Assembly: GCF_019956555.1 (NCBI RefSeq)
Contig: NZ_JAHBDQ010000033.1
Span: forward strand, 186,001-250,000
Source of the DNA: Pseudomonas sp. A-RE-19
Lineage (GTDB): Bacteria > Pseudomonadota > Gammaproteobacteria > Pseudomonadales > Pseudomonadaceae
Direction: 5' to 3'
DNA: 64,000 nucleotides
A program made the translations under genes and the position numbers. The notes below the pieces were generated by a model. The model was not told the origin of the DNA and ran no database searches. It saw nothing but the letters and a program-made list of their open reading frames with translations. This document shows, piece after piece, positions 55,321 through 64,000 of the stretch; position 1 is the stretch's first letter; each line of letters starts with the position of its first letter.

Positions 55321-56982
55321 TTAATGGAACAACACCGCAGTCTTCTGCAGCGTCACCCACACACCCCACGCCAACGGAATACCCACCACCAGCCACGCCG
55401 CCACCGCCAACGGCTTGGTGCCCGCATCCGCTTTCCACTCCAGCACGGTGCTGCTGTCGGCACCTTTGTCGTGGCCCAGCGCCTGTTCGGCGGCCAGTTC
55501 AGCGTCGGTCATGAAGTACTTGTCAGCCACCGGGCGAACCATCAGGTTGCACAGGAAACCCAACACCAGCAGGCCCGCGAGGATGTACAGGGTGATGTCG
55601 TAAGCCGCGGCACGTTCAACGCCGATGCTCAGTTGATATTCACGCAGGTAGTTCACCAACACCGGCCCCAGCACACCCGCCGCCGCCCAGGCCGTCAGCA
55701 GACGACCGTGGATCGCGCCGACCATTTGTGTGCCGAACAGGTCCGCGAGATACGCAGGCACCGTCGCAAAACCACCACCGTACATCGACAGGATGATGCA
55801 GAACGCCGCCACGAACAGTGCAACGCTGCCCAGGTGACCGAGGTTCGGGATCAGCGCGTACAGGGCAAAACCCAGGGCAAAAAACACGAAGTAGGTGTTT
55901 TTGCGACCCAGGTAGTCCGAGAACGAAGCCCAGAAGAACCGGCCACCGATGTTGAACAGGCTCAGCAAACCGGTGAAACCGGCAGCAATCGCAGCGATCG
56001 AAGCCAGTTGCGAAGCGTCCAGCTGACCGAACGTCAGGTCGTTGCCGAGCAATTTACCGGCGAACACTTCCTGCAACAGCGGCGAAGCCATGCCAAGGAT
56101 ACCGATACCCGCCGACACGTTCAGGCACAGCACCAGCCACACCAGACGGAATTGCGGGGTCTTCCACGCCACATTCACGTGGACGTGACGGTGGGTAATC
56201 ATCGCGTTGGAAGCTTTCTTCACCGGAGCGGTCCAGCCTTCAGGCTTCCAGCCGGTTGGCGGAACACGGTAGGACAGCGCGCCACCGATCATGAACACGA
56301 AGTAGATCGCGGCCATCACCAGGAAGCTCTGCCACACACCGACGCTGGTTGGCGAAGCGAAGTGGCCCATCAGGGCTGCGGCCAACGGAGCACCGACCAT
56401 CGCGCCACCACCGAACCCCATGATCGCCATGCCGGTCGCCATGCCGCGCTTGTCCGGGAACCATTTGATCAGGGTCGAGACCGGCGAGATGTAACCCAGC
56501 CCCAGGCCGATACCGCCAATGACCCCGGAGCCGATCCACATCAGCCAGATCTGATGGGTATAGACCCCCAGTGCCGAAATCAGCAGACCGCCACACCAGC
56601 ACAGTGCCGACACAACACCGGCCTTGCGAGGACCTGCGTGTTCCAGCCAGCCACCCCAGATCGCTGCCGAGCAGCCAAGGAAGATGAAGAACAGGGTGTA
56701 GATCCAGCCGAGCATCGAAATCGGCCAGTCGCATTGAGACGAAAAGACCTGAGCGATGAAGCTCATGTCCGGCGCGCAAGCCATTGGCTTGGTGACGCCC
56801 AGGGCTTTGGACAACGGCAACCAGAACACCGAAAAGCCATAGGCCATGCCGATGCACAGGTGAATGGCCAGAGCGGCCGGTGGTACAAGCCAACGGTTAA
56901 AACCGGGCTTGGCGATGATGCGCTCCTTGGACAGGAACGCGGGCCGGTCGGCAACGCCGTCCGCCGTGATGCTGGTAGTCAT
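55321..56982 (-). CDS. MFS transporter, OFA (oxalate/formate antiporter) family
   Basis: A 553-residue inner-membrane transporter with about twelve helices and a central loop. OFA features include AYGFSVFWLPLSKALG early on, GGLGLGYISPVSTLIKWFPDKRG (split here as GYISPVSTLIKWFPDKRG) and the second-half GRFFWASFSDYLGRKN. The relative in E. coli is YhjX. Substrate is unknown; a small carboxylate such as oxalate, formate or pyruvate is inferred from the family. I chose the ATG at 56982, preceded by GGGGGA. It has no operon partners. Confidence 0.88.
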   Translation of the reverse strand: MTTSITADGVADRPAFLSKERIIAKPGFNRWLVPPAALAIHLCIGMAYGFSVFWLPLSKALGVTKPMACAPDMSFIAQVFSSQCDWPISMLGWIYTLFFIFLGCSAAIWGGWLEHAGPRKAGVVSALCWCGGLLISALGVYTHQIWLMWIGSGVIGGIGLGLGYISPVSTLIKWFPDKRGMATGMAIMGFGGGAMVGAPLAAALMGHFASPTSVGVWQSFLVMAAIYFVFMIGGALSYRVPPTGWKPEGWTAPVKKASNAMITHRHVHVNVAWKTPQFRLVWLVLCLNVSAGIGILGMASPLLQEVFAGKLLGNDLTFGQLDASQLASIAAIAAGFTGLLSLFNIGGRFFWASFSDYLGRKNTYFVFFALGFALYALIPNLGHLGSVALFVAAFCIILSMYGGGFATVPAYLADLFGTQMVGAIHGRLLTAWAAAGVLGPVLVNYLREYQLSIGVERAAAYDITLYILAGLLVLGFLCNLMVRPVADKYFMTDAELAAEQALGHDKGADSSTVLEWKADAGTKPLAVAAWLVVGIPLAWGVWVTLQKTAVLFH

Positions 56983-57270
56983 GGTGAATCCCCCAATTAT
57001 TAGTATGGTTCGCCAGCCGCCTCTCACCCTCAGCCTTATGCACGCAGGCGTGACTGTTTTTTAGGTGAAGCTCCACTTTGGTGCGACATCACGTCGCAGA
57101 AGGACGGACGAACGGGCAAAGGGTACCATTTGAACGTGACAGAAAAACCAAACTGATATCACCTTTTGTATGTCATCTGTTCTCGTACAACCGCAAGAAC
57201 ATGTTTTCATGCGTAGGCGCTGCCGCAGGCTGCTCCTGCGGGGCCGGATTAACCTTTCAAAGGAAGCGCC

Positions 57271-57678
57271 ATGCCGATCATTGTCGAGCCGCTGAACCAA
57301 GCCACTTATCAGGATCAGCAAGATCTGCAGAAGATCTACCGCGATGCCCCTGACTGGCTGTTCGCGCCATTTACAGGGGATGCAGAACTGATAGAAGTCT
57401 GCCTGCAGGACGGCTCGCTGATCGCCGGACGCTTCAATGACCGACTGTTGGGCGCGGCCCGTTTGCAACGGCGGCACCAGGACATCTGGCATTTGTCCCA
57501 TTTATGCGTACGAAAAATCACCCGTCGTCGTGGCGTTGCCGAGCGTTTAGTGAACGAAGCGCAGAGAATGGCGTCGCAATCGGGCGCGACGTTGCGCCTG
57601 CTGGTGCCTGCCGGGCACCTCGAAGCTCAAGCGCTGGCGGCTAAGCTGAAGATATCGCTGGATGTGCTCCCAACGTGA
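57271..57678 (+). CDS. panM: PanD maturation factor / acetyl-CoA sensor PanM (PanZ) family
   Basis: A 135-residue GNAT-fold protein. The CoA-binding region LCVRKITRRRGVAERLV fits the family, and the N-terminal MPIIVEPLNQATYQDQQDL and DAPDWLF match PanZ/PanM. PanM promotes self-cleavage of aspartate decarboxylase PanD and senses acetyl-CoA in pantothenate synthesis. AAGGA precedes the ATG by 6 bases. It stands alone. Confidence 0.88.
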   Translation: MPIIVEPLNQATYQDQQDLQKIYRDAPDWLFAPFTGDAELIEVCLQDGSLIAGRFNDRLLGAARLQRRHQDIWHLSHLCVRKITRRRGVAERLVNEAQRMASQSGATLRLLVPAGHLEAQALAAKLKISLDVLPT

Positions 57679-57756
57679 TCGCCAAACGGTCGTGCACTTC
57701 GGAGCGCTATACTCCCCGGCTAAATTTCGAATTCGACTAATACAAAGGACTCGCCC

Positions 57757-59991
57757 ATGAAAGCGTTCGGCAAAATCCTGGGTCTGGTACTTCTCGGGCT
57801 GTTGCTGATCATTGTGGCGCTGGGCTTTGCCCTGACCCACTTCTTCGATCCCAACGACTATAAAGACGAGATTCGCCAGATTGCCCGCGACAAGGCCCAC
57901 ATCGAGCTGACGCTCAATGGCGATATCGGCTGGAGCCTGTTTCCCTGGCTCGGCCTGGAATTGCACGAAGCCAGTGTTGCGACCCTGGCCAAACCCACCG
58001 AGCCGTTTGCCGACTTGCAGATGCTGGGCCTCTCGGTCCGTGTGATTCCGCTGCTGCGTCGTGAAGTGCAAATGAGCGATGTGCGTGTCGAAGGACTGGA
58101 CCTGCGCCTGAATCGCGACAAGGACGGTCATGGCAACTGGGAAGACATCGGCAAAGTTCCGGCGCCTGCCACCCCGAGCGGCACGGCCACGCCGCCGGCC
58201 ACCACCGGCGCACCGGCACCAACGACCACCACCCAGGCAGAAAAACCGGCTCAGCCGATCCGCCTGGACATCGACAGCCTGACCGTCAACAACGCCCGCG
58301 TTGAATACAGCGACGAGAAAACCGGCAAACAGTTCAGCGCCGAGAGCATCCAGCTCAGCACCGGCCCGGTACACGACTCGACCAACATTCCGGTCAAGCT
58401 CACCGCGTTCCTTGGCACCAACCAACCGGTTCTGCGGGTACGCACCGAATTGGCCGGCGAGTTGCGTTTCGAACGCGCGCTACAGCGTTACAAATTCGAA
58501 GACATGAAACTCTCTGGTGAAGTCGCCGGCGATCCTCTGCAAGGCAAGACCATGACCTTCGCCGCCCAAGGCCAGCTGCTGCTGGACAAGGCCGCCAACG
58601 TCGCCGAATGGACCGGCATCAAAATCTCCGCCAACCAGCTACGCGCCTTGGGCGAGCTGAAGGCCAACGACCTCGACAAGACTCCGCAGATCAGCGGTGG
58701 CCTGTCGATTGCCCAATTCGATCTGGCGAAATTCGTCGACAGCATCGGCCAGAAACTTCCGGCGATGGCCGAAGGCAGCCTGAGCAAAGTCGAACTGGTC
58801 AGCCAGATTGCCGGCACGCCAACCAGTCTGTCGCTCGACAACATCAATCTGAAGGTCGACGACAGCAGTTTCAGCGGCCGCATCGCTGTCGAGGACTTCG
58901 CCAAGCAATCGCTACGGGCAAGCCTCAAGGCCGACACCTTCAATGTCGACCGTTACCTGCCGCCAAAATCTGCCGAGGCCAACAGCGCGACGCAGGTGCG
59001 TAAGGCCGAAGTGGCCAGCACCGAGGCCGATGCCATGGCCGGCGCGGGCAGTACACCGCTGCCGCCGTCACCCACCAGCGGCCCGTGGAGTACCGAGCGC
59101 CTGTTACCGGTTGAGCGCCTGAGCAAACTCGACATTGACGCCGACCTGACCTTCGGCCTGCTGACCCTCGACAAACTGCCGATTCAGAACGCTGCACTCA
59201 AGGCCAACGGCCAGGGCGGTCTGCTGACCCTGGAGAACTTGCGCGGCGATCTGTACGACGGCAACTTTGAAGCCAAGGGCACCCTGGATGTGCGCCAGCC
59301 AATGCCGGCACTGAACCTGCAAACGCACATCAGCAAAGTGCCAGTGGAAAAAATCCTCGAAAGCCAGGGGAAAAATCCACCGGTCCAAGGCCTCGTTACG
59401 CTCGACAGCGCGCTGACAGGGAGCGGCAACAGCCAGAAAGCGCTGATCGAAAGCCTCAATGGCAACGCCAGCTTCGTCATCAACAACGGCATGTTGCTCA
59501 ATGCCAACCTTGAGCAGCAACTGTGCAAAGGCATCGCCACCCTGAACCGCAAAACCCTCAGCGGCGAACCGAAGGGCAAGGACACGCCGTTCGAAGAACT
59601 CAAGGGCAACCTGATCTTGCGTAATGGCGTGGCCAACAACCCGGACCTGAAAGTGCGCGTCCCGGGCATGACCGTCAACGGTAGCGGCGACATCGACCTG
59701 CGGGTGATGGGCATGGATTATCGTGTCGGCATCATCGTCGAAGGCGACAAGAGCGACATGCCGGACCCGGCCTGCCAGATCGGCGAGCGCTACGTCGGCA
59801 TCGAATGGCCACTGCGCTGCCGTGGCCCACTGGAACTGGGCGCCAAGGCTTGCCGCCTCGACAACGAACGCATGGGACAAGTCGCCAGCAAACTGGCCGG
59901 CGAGCGGATCAGCGAAAAAATCGACGAGAAACTTGGCGATAAAGTCAGCCCGGAACTGAAAAACGCGCTCAAGGGGCTGTTCAAGCGATGA
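57757..59991 (+). CDS. AsmA family protein
   Basis: A 744-residue protein with one N-terminal transmembrane helix ([20 protein letters not shown]), then a long periplasmic repeating beta-groove region. The AsmA N-terminal domain ([37 protein letters not shown]) and the C-terminal AsmA_2 domain are recognised. A Pro/Ala/Thr-rich linker is near residues 130-170. These proteins are thought to move phospholipids between membranes. mutY overlaps its stop (ATGA). Confidence 0.92.
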   Translation: MKAFGKILGLVLLGLLLIIVALGFALTHFFDPNDYKDEIRQIARDKAHIELTLNGDIGWSLFPWLGLELHEASVATLAKPTEPFADLQMLGLSVRVIPLLRREVQMSDVRVEGLDLRLNRDKDGHGNWEDIGKVPAPATPSGTATPPATTGAPAPTTTTQAEKPAQPIRLDIDSLTVNNARVEYSDEKTGKQFSAESIQLSTGPVHDSTNIPVKLTAFLGTNQPVLRVRTELAGELRFERALQRYKFEDMKLSGEVAGDPLQGKTMTFAAQGQLLLDKAANVAEWTGIKISANQLRALGELKANDLDKTPQISGGLSIAQFDLAKFVDSIGQKLPAMAEGSLSKVELVSQIAGTPTSLSLDNINLKVDDSSFSGRIAVEDFAKQSLRASLKADTFNVDRYLPPKSAEANSATQVRKAEVASTEADAMAGAGSTPLPPSPTSGPWSTERLLPVERLSKLDIDADLTFGLLTLDKLPIQNAALKANGQGGLLTLENLRGDLYDGNFEAKGTLDVRQPMPALNLQTHISKVPVEKILESQGKNPPVQGLVTLDSALTGSGNSQKALIESLNGNASFVINNGMLLNANLEQQLCKGIATLNRKTLSGEPKGKDTPFEELKGNLILRNGVANNPDLKVRVPGMTVNGSGDIDLRVMGMDYRVGIIVEGDKSDMPDPACQIGERYVGIEWPLRCRGPLELGAKACRLDNERMGQVASKLAGERISEKIDEKLGDKVSPELKNALKGLFKR

Positions 59992-61055
59992 GAGCCGAGC
60001 AGTTTTCAACGGCGGTACTGGATTGGTACGACCTCCACGGCCGCCACGATTTGCCTTGGCAACAGGGCATCACCCCATACCGGGTGTGGGTCTCGGAAAT
60101 CATGTTGCAGCAGACCCAGGTCAGCACCGTGCTGAATTATTTCGACCGCTTCATGGCCTCGCTACCAACGGTCGAAGCCCTGGCCGCCGCGCCGGAAGAC
60201 GAAGTGCTGCACCTGTGGACCGGCCTCGGCTACTACACCCGCGCACGCAATCTGCAGAAGACCGCGAAAATCGTCGTCGCCGAATATGGCGGCGAATTTC
60301 CCCGTGATGTGGAAAAGCTCACCGATCTGCCGGGTATTGGCCTGTCCACCGCTGGCGCGATTGCCAGCCTGAGCATGGGCCTGCGGGCGCCGATCCTCGA
60401 TGGCAACGTCAAACGGGTGCTGGCGCGCTTTACCGCGCAAGAGGGTTATCCGGGCGAGCCCAAGGTTGCCAAACAGCTGTGGGCCAACGCTGAGCGCTTT
60501 ACGCCGTATGATCGGGTCAACGCCTACACCCAGGCGATGATGGACCTGGGCGCCACGCTCTGCACCCGCAGCAAACCGAGCTGCCTGCTTTGTCCGCTGA
60601 AAAAGGGCTGCGAAGCGCACATGCTTGGCCTGGAAACCCGCTACCCGGTCCCCAAACCGCGCAAGGCCGTGCCTCAGAAGCGCACGCTGATGCCGATGCT
60701 CGCCAATGGCGAAGGCGCGATTCTGCTTTACCGTCGCCCTTCCACGGGCTTGTGGGGCGGTCTCTGGAGCTTGCCGGAACTCGACGACCTCGACGACCTG
60801 CAACATCTGGCTTCGCAGCATTCGCTGGAATTGGGCAACCAACAGGCACTGCCAAGCCTGGTGCATACCTTCAGCCACTTTCAATTATCCATCGAACCCT
60901 GGCTGGTTCAGGTCCAGGAGGCCGGCCATCACGTGGCCGAGGCCGACTGGCTCTGGTATAACCTCGCCACCCCGCCGCGCCTGGGCCTTGCCGCCCCGGT
61001 CAAAACCTTGCTCGAACGCGCGGCCGCCGTATTGAACGCAGGAGAGTCGTCATGA
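59988..61055 (+). CDS. mutY: Adenine DNA glycosylase
   Basis: MutY removes adenine mispaired with 8-oxoguanine. The 355-residue protein has catalytic Glu37 ([11 protein letters not shown]) and Asp138 ([10 protein letters not shown]), the helix-hairpin-helix [12 protein letters not shown], and 4Fe-4S ligands Cys192, Cys199, Cys202 and Cys208, all at the same positions as in E. coli. The C-terminal NUDIX-like domain ([10 protein letters not shown]) recognises 8-oxoguanine. Overlaps the AsmA-family stop and the yggX start (both ATGA). Confidence 0.98.
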   Translation: MRAEQFSTAVLDWYDLHGRHDLPWQQGITPYRVWVSEIMLQQTQVSTVLNYFDRFMASLPTVEALAAAPEDEVLHLWTGLGYYTRARNLQKTAKIVVAEYGGEFPRDVEKLTDLPGIGLSTAGAIASLSMGLRAPILDGNVKRVLARFTAQEGYPGEPKVAKQLWANAERFTPYDRVNAYTQAMMDLGATLCTRSKPSCLLCPLKKGCEAHMLGLETRYPVPKPRKAVPQKRTLMPMLANGEGAILLYRRPSTGLWGGLWSLPELDDLDDLQHLASQHSLELGNQQALPSLVHTFSHFQLSIEPWLVQVQEAGHHVAEADWLWYNLATPPRLGLAAPVKTLLERAAAVLNAGESS

Positions 61056-61324
61056 CCCGCACCATCATGTGCCGCAAGTACAAAGAAGAATTGCCCGCCC
61101 TGGAGCGCGCTCCATTTCCGGGTGCAAAAGGTCAGGACATTTTTGACCACGTCTCGGCCAAGGCCTGGGCCGACTGGCAGAAACACCAGACCCTGCTGAT
61201 CAACGAAAAACGCCTGAACATGATGAACGCCGAAGACCGCAAATACCTTCAGGGCGAGATGGACAAGTTCTTTTCCGGCGAGGAATACGCCAAGGCTGAA
61301 GGCTACGTTCCGCCGGCTGAATAA
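61052..61324 (+). CDS. yggX: Fe(2+)-trafficking protein YggX
   Basis: A 90-residue protein that protects Fe-S clusters and limits oxidative damage. It has the diagnostic [19 protein letters not shown], with the single conserved Cys, and [17 protein letters not shown]. Its ATGA overlap with mutY, an Fe-S enzyme dealing with oxidative DNA damage, makes a functional pair. Confidence 0.97.
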   Translation: MTRTIMCRKYKEELPALERAPFPGAKGQDIFDHVSAKAWADWQKHQTLLINEKRLNMMNAEDRKYLQGEMDKFFSGEEYAKAEGYVPPAE

Positions 61325-61388
61325 TCCCGTTTTTTCGGGGGTCGGATCGTAAGCGACGGTAATAATTAAAATTTTTTTGAAAACTTTC

Positions 61389-61417
61389 TTGACGACCCTC
61401 TGAAAAACCAGTTTAAT
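61389..61417 (+). promoter_or_regulatory. Sigma-70 promoter of tRNA-Phe
   Basis: TTGACG and TTTAAT are separated by 17 bases, followed by a GC-rich discriminator (GCGCCCC) typical of stringently controlled stable RNA genes. Confidence 0.8.
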
Positions 61418-61427
61418 GCGCCCCGTT

Positions 61428-61503
61428 GCCCAGATAGCTCAGTCGGTAGAGCAGGGGATTGAAAATCCCCGTGTCGGCGGTTCGATTCCGTCTCTGGGCA
61501 CCA
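61428..61503 (+). tRNA. tRNA-Phe (GAA)
   Basis: A 76-base cloverleaf. The acceptor stem GCCCAGA pairs with TCTGGGC, the anticodon stem is GGGGA/TCCCC with loop TTGAAAA (anticodon GAA at 61461-61463), the T arm has GGTTCGATTCC, and CCA is encoded. Confidence 0.97.
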
Positions 61504-61514
61504 AATACCGAGAA

Positions 61515-61543
61515 CCCTGAATCGCAAGATTCAGGGTTTTTTT
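61515..61543 (+). terminator. Rho-independent terminator of tRNA-Phe
   Basis: CCCTGAATC-GCAA-GATTCAGGG is a 9-bp stem with GCAA tetraloop followed by seven T. Confidence 0.93.
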
Positions 61544-61588
61544 ATGCCCGCGATTTAATCAGTTATCACGCAAGCCACTCTCTCCTGA

Positions 61589-62038
61589 CTAGTTTTCACC
61601 CCCCCAGTGGAAAACCAGATTGCGAGCGGCGCCGCTGCCTATATCCGCTGTATCACGCCGCACCTCACCTTTATGCGTCGCGACAACGGTGTACTTGCCG
61701 GCAGGCAACTGAACGTAAACCAGCGGCCCGGCCTGACTCACTGTCAGCACGGTCTGCCCTGCGGCTTTCTGAATAACCAGGTCCACATCGGGAACGTATT
61801 CATCCTGAGGCCCAGTGGAGAAGGTCATGTGCAGGTTGTAGCCTTTGGTTTGCTGAATGGCTTTAGCCTCATCCTCTCCGATCCCCCCGGACAAGTAGGT
61901 AATCCCGTTTTGCAGTTGCGGCTGGACTTGCACGGCTGAGCTGTCGACCGGCTCAAGACTGGCGGCGTTAATCACGACTGGAAACATCAGTGCGCCGACA
62001 GCGGCGATGGACAGCATGAATGAATGGACGTTCTTCAT
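61589..62038 (-). CDS. Small exported protein, unknown function
   Basis: A 149-residue protein with a signal peptide (MLSIAAVGALMFPVVINAAS). The mature part includes GGIGEDEAKAIQQTKGYNL and a beta-sandwich-like LPAGKYTVVATHKGE segment that resembles carboxypeptidase-regulatory or transthyretin-like domains. I do not recognise a function. Transcribed toward the tRNA-Phe terminator, with no co-directional partner. Confidence 0.8.
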   Translation of the reverse strand: MKNVHSFMLSIAAVGALMFPVVINAASLEPVDSSAVQVQPQLQNGITYLSGGIGEDEAKAIQQTKGYNLHMTFSTGPQDEYVPDVDLVIQKAAGQTVLTVSQAGPLVYVQLPAGKYTVVATHKGEVRRDTADIGSGAARNLVFHWGGEN

Positions 62039-62300
62039 GATGGTGACTCCCGGGTTGCGTAGAACCCACTCGTTACTCTTTTTAGATTTGTTACCGAATG
62101 TTCAAGTTTTAGATCGATTCGCACTTGGGCTCACAGCGAATCGGACTACGTGACGTGCGCCTCATGCATGGGCTGCCGTCGGCCCGGTCCTGCAAAGCAA
62201 ATCTGCCTTTCCTTCCGATTTACCAGCCGCGCCCGGCATCGCGGGCTATCGCTCTCTTGCCATCCTCTTGCGCCTGTTTCCTTCAGCCGCGGAAAATCTC

Positions 62301-63359
62301 ATGAACTCCCTCAAACCCGGTAACACTCAAGATCCACAGATCACGTCACTGCTCGGCAATCTTGGCGAATTGATTAAGGAAGCGCGCCAGAAGGTACTGC
62401 GAGCGGTCGATACCGTTCAGGTGCAAACCTGTTGGCAGATCGGACGGCATATTGTGGAGCTCGAGCAGGAAGGCGCTCGGCGGGTGGTGCATGGAAAGCA
62501 GTTGCTATCGACGCTGGCGAAAGTCCTCACTTCCGAGTTCGGGAAAGGTTTTGACGAACGCAACCTGCGCTACATGCGGGACTTTTATCAGACCTTTCCA
62601 ATCTGGAACGCAGTGCGTTCCGAATTGAGCTGGGCCCACTACCGCAGACTGCTACGAGTCGACAACGACAACGCTCGCCACTGGTACATGAACGAATCTG
62701 CTCTGCAGAACTGGTCAAGTCGCGCCCTCGAGCGCCAGATCAATACCCTCTATTACGAACGCCTGCTGGCAAGCCGCGACCGGCCCGCTGTCAAACAGGA
62801 AGCCGCCACCAACATCCAGCAAATGAACGCCAGCCCTCGGGAGTTCATCCGCGACCCGGTGCTACTGGAGTTTCTCGGCTTGCCCAATGCGGGCCTGATC
62901 CAGGAAAGCGAGCTTGAGCAAGCATTGATCAATCAACTCCAGGGCTTCCTGCTGGAACTGGGCAAAGGCTTCGCCTTCATCGCTCGCCAGCAACGTATCA
63001 GTACCGACAGCAAAGACTTCTACATCGACCTGGTGTTCTACAACTACCTGCTCAAGTGCTTCGTCATCTTCGACCTCAAGCGCGGCGAACTGACCCACCA
63101 GGATGCCGGCCAGATGGACATGTACGTGCGCCTGTACGACGACCTCAAGCGCGGACCGGAAGATGGCCCTACCGTCGGCCTCATTCTCTGCGCACAGAAA
63201 GATGAATCGGTGGTGCGCTATTCAGTGCTGCAAGGCAATGAACAACTGTTCGCCAGCACATACAGACTGGTGCTGCCGAGCGAGGAGGAACTTCGCGCAG
63301 AACTGGCTCGGGAATGGGCGGTGATTGAAGAGCGGTTACTCAAGCAGAGGCCCCGATGA
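62301..63359 (+). CDS. YhcG-family PDDEXK nuclease (DUF1016)
   Basis: A 352-residue protein with the DUF1016 N-terminal helical domain (QTCWQIGRHIVELEQEG; FDERNLRYMRDFYQTFP) and the C-terminal PD-(D/E)xK nuclease domain: DFYIDLVFYN, then FVIFDLKRG (Asp...DxK), then GQMDMYV. Members are predicted DNA nucleases, often on mobile elements or beside restriction genes. I chose the ATG at 62301 over a TTG at 62268. No partner methylase or restriction gene is visible. It is near tRNA-Phe, a common site for accessory genes. Confidence 0.88.
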   Translation: MNSLKPGNTQDPQITSLLGNLGELIKEARQKVLRAVDTVQVQTCWQIGRHIVELEQEGARRVVHGKQLLSTLAKVLTSEFGKGFDERNLRYMRDFYQTFPIWNAVRSELSWAHYRRLLRVDNDNARHWYMNESALQNWSSRALERQINTLYYERLLASRDRPAVKQEAATNIQQMNASPREFIRDPVLLEFLGLPNAGLIQESELEQALINQLQGFLLELGKGFAFIARQQRISTDSKDFYIDLVFYNYLLKCFVIFDLKRGELTHQDAGQMDMYVRLYDDLKRGPEDGPTVGLILCAQKDESVVRYSVLQGNEQLFASTYRLVLPSEEELRAELAREWAVIEERLLKQRPR

Positions 63360-63428
63360 GCACGGGTGGATTGTTCATGAACGGCGCGAAGACTATGGTG
63401 ATTGGCTAGCCGCAAAGGTTTGAAGGCG

Positions 63429-64000
63429 ATGAATTTACAGGACATGCCCTCACTGGCCCCGACGCAACTTGAATTGCCATTACCCACCGGCATATCCGGT
63501 GAATTTTTCGAGGAACCCGCCGCCGACGGCTTCATCCTTGGCGGCTTCACCTGGCGACATGCAAATCAAGACCCGACCCGCCCGGTGGTGATCATCAACG
63601 CCGCTACTTCAGTCCGTTGCCGACACTATTCGCGCTTTGCCGATTACCTCTTCGCCAACGGCTTCGACGTGATCACCTATGACTACCGCGGCATCGGCGA
63701 GTCGCGCCCTGCGTCGCTGAAGGGGCTTGAGGCCTCATGGTCCGATTGGGGGGCGTTGGATTTCGAGGCGATGCTGCAAAGGGCGCAACGCGAGTTTGCG
63801 GAACAACCCATCAATGTCGTCGGCCACAGCTTCGGCGGTTGCGCAGCCGGGCTGGGAGCCTCCGGGCATGTGATCCGACGCCTGGTGACGGTGGGTGCGC
63901 AGTTCGCTTACTGGCGCGACTATGCCCCTGCCCACCGTTGGCGGATGCTCGCCAAGTGGCATATGGTGATGCCGTTGATGACACTGCTTTACGGCTACTT
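63429..64000 (+). CDS. Alpha/beta hydrolase, C-terminus cut by window edge
   Basis: An open frame of 190 codons runs off the right edge. Features are VVIINAATSV before the first helix, DYRGIGESRP, and the nucleophile elbow VVGHSFGG. The pattern resembles serine aminopeptidase/monoglyceride-lipase-type hydrolases. GAAGG precedes the ATG closely. The acid and His of the triad lie beyond the window, so activity is not confirmed. Confidence 0.8.
   Translation, partial: MNLQDMPSLAPTQLELPLPTGISGEFFEEPAADGFILGGFTWRHANQDPTRPVVIINAATSVRCRHYSRFADYLFANGFDVITYDYRGIGESRPASLKGLEASWSDWGALDFEAMLQRAQREFAEQPINVVGHSFGGCAAGLGASGHVIRRLVTVGAQFAYWRDYAPAHRWRMLAKWHMVMPLMTLLYGY

Noticed and set aside
55324-57003. Long antisense open frame opposite the OFA transporter gene
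   Set aside because: High third-position GC on the real gene removes stops on the other strand. The translation is rich in His, Arg and Gln with no recognisable domain.
61479-64000. Attachment-site duplication of the tRNA-Phe 3' end
   Set aside because: I looked for a repeat of GGTTCGATTCCGTCTCTGGG downstream and saw none within the window.

Overview
The window is 64 kb of chromosome from a Pseudomonas of the P. fluorescens group. Gene content and order match the conserved Pseudomonas arrangement: hut genes, then fbp, typA-thiI-glnA-ntrBC-trmL-secB-grxC-gpmI-envC-ctpA, hisBHAF, and an asmA-like gene with mutY-yggX. Many intergenic gaps carry paired REP sequences typical of this group (cores such as GTGGGAGCGAGCCTGCTCGCG, TAGGAGCGAGGCTTGCCCGCG and GATCGCAGCCTTCGGCAGCTCC). 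No prophage, plasmid or CRISPR is visible.

Region 1 (1-18.8 kb) is the histidine utilisation locus. hutF reads rightward. hutC and hutD read leftward, followed by a long leftward series: hutU, an NCS1 permease, hutX-hutW-hutV, two histidase-family genes, hutT, hutI and hutG. It encodes the five-step route from histidine through urocanate, imidazolonepropionate, formiminoglutamate and N-formylglutamate to glutamate plus formate, with three uptake systems. One histidase paralogue lacks the Ala-Ser-Gly triad that forms the catalytic MIO group. A sigma-54-type promoter overlapped by a palindromic HutC-type operator lies upstream of hutU. Beyond hutG lie an orphan ChoX-like binding protein, an esterase and the first codons of a proline iminopeptidase gene.

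Region 2 (18.8-35.9 kb) holds a lipocalin operon, a PctA-type amino-acid chemoreceptor, fbp with a DUF924 gene, a DUF2339/DUF3999 membrane pair, glgP, a YkgJ-type cysteine-cluster protein, typA and thiI.

Region 3 (36-43.1 kb) is the nitrogen-control block: glnA, a periplasmic chorismate mutase, two DUF4124 genes, ntrB-ntrC, and downstream of ntrC a tandem-repeat small RNA locus corresponding to NrsZ. Three sigma-54-type promoters (glnA, ntrB, NrsZ) were found by eye, with NtrC-like sites upstream. Together with hutU this gives four putative sigma-54 promoters serving nitrogen metabolism.

Region 4 (43.1-57.7 kb) carries trmL, secB-grxC-rhodanese, gpmI, envC-ctpA-yibQ, a periplasmic binding protein, hisB-hisH-DUF2164-hisA-hisF, an OFA-family transporter and panM. 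A 264-bp element with perfect 32-bp terminal inverted repeats, MITE-like, lies between the rhodanese gene and gpmI. Region 5 (57.7-64 kb) has an AsmA-family gene with mutY and yggX, tRNA-Phe, and then a small exported protein, a YhcG-type PDDEXK nuclease and a truncated alpha/beta hydrolase, which look more accessory. All calls are from reading the sequence; no database search was run.
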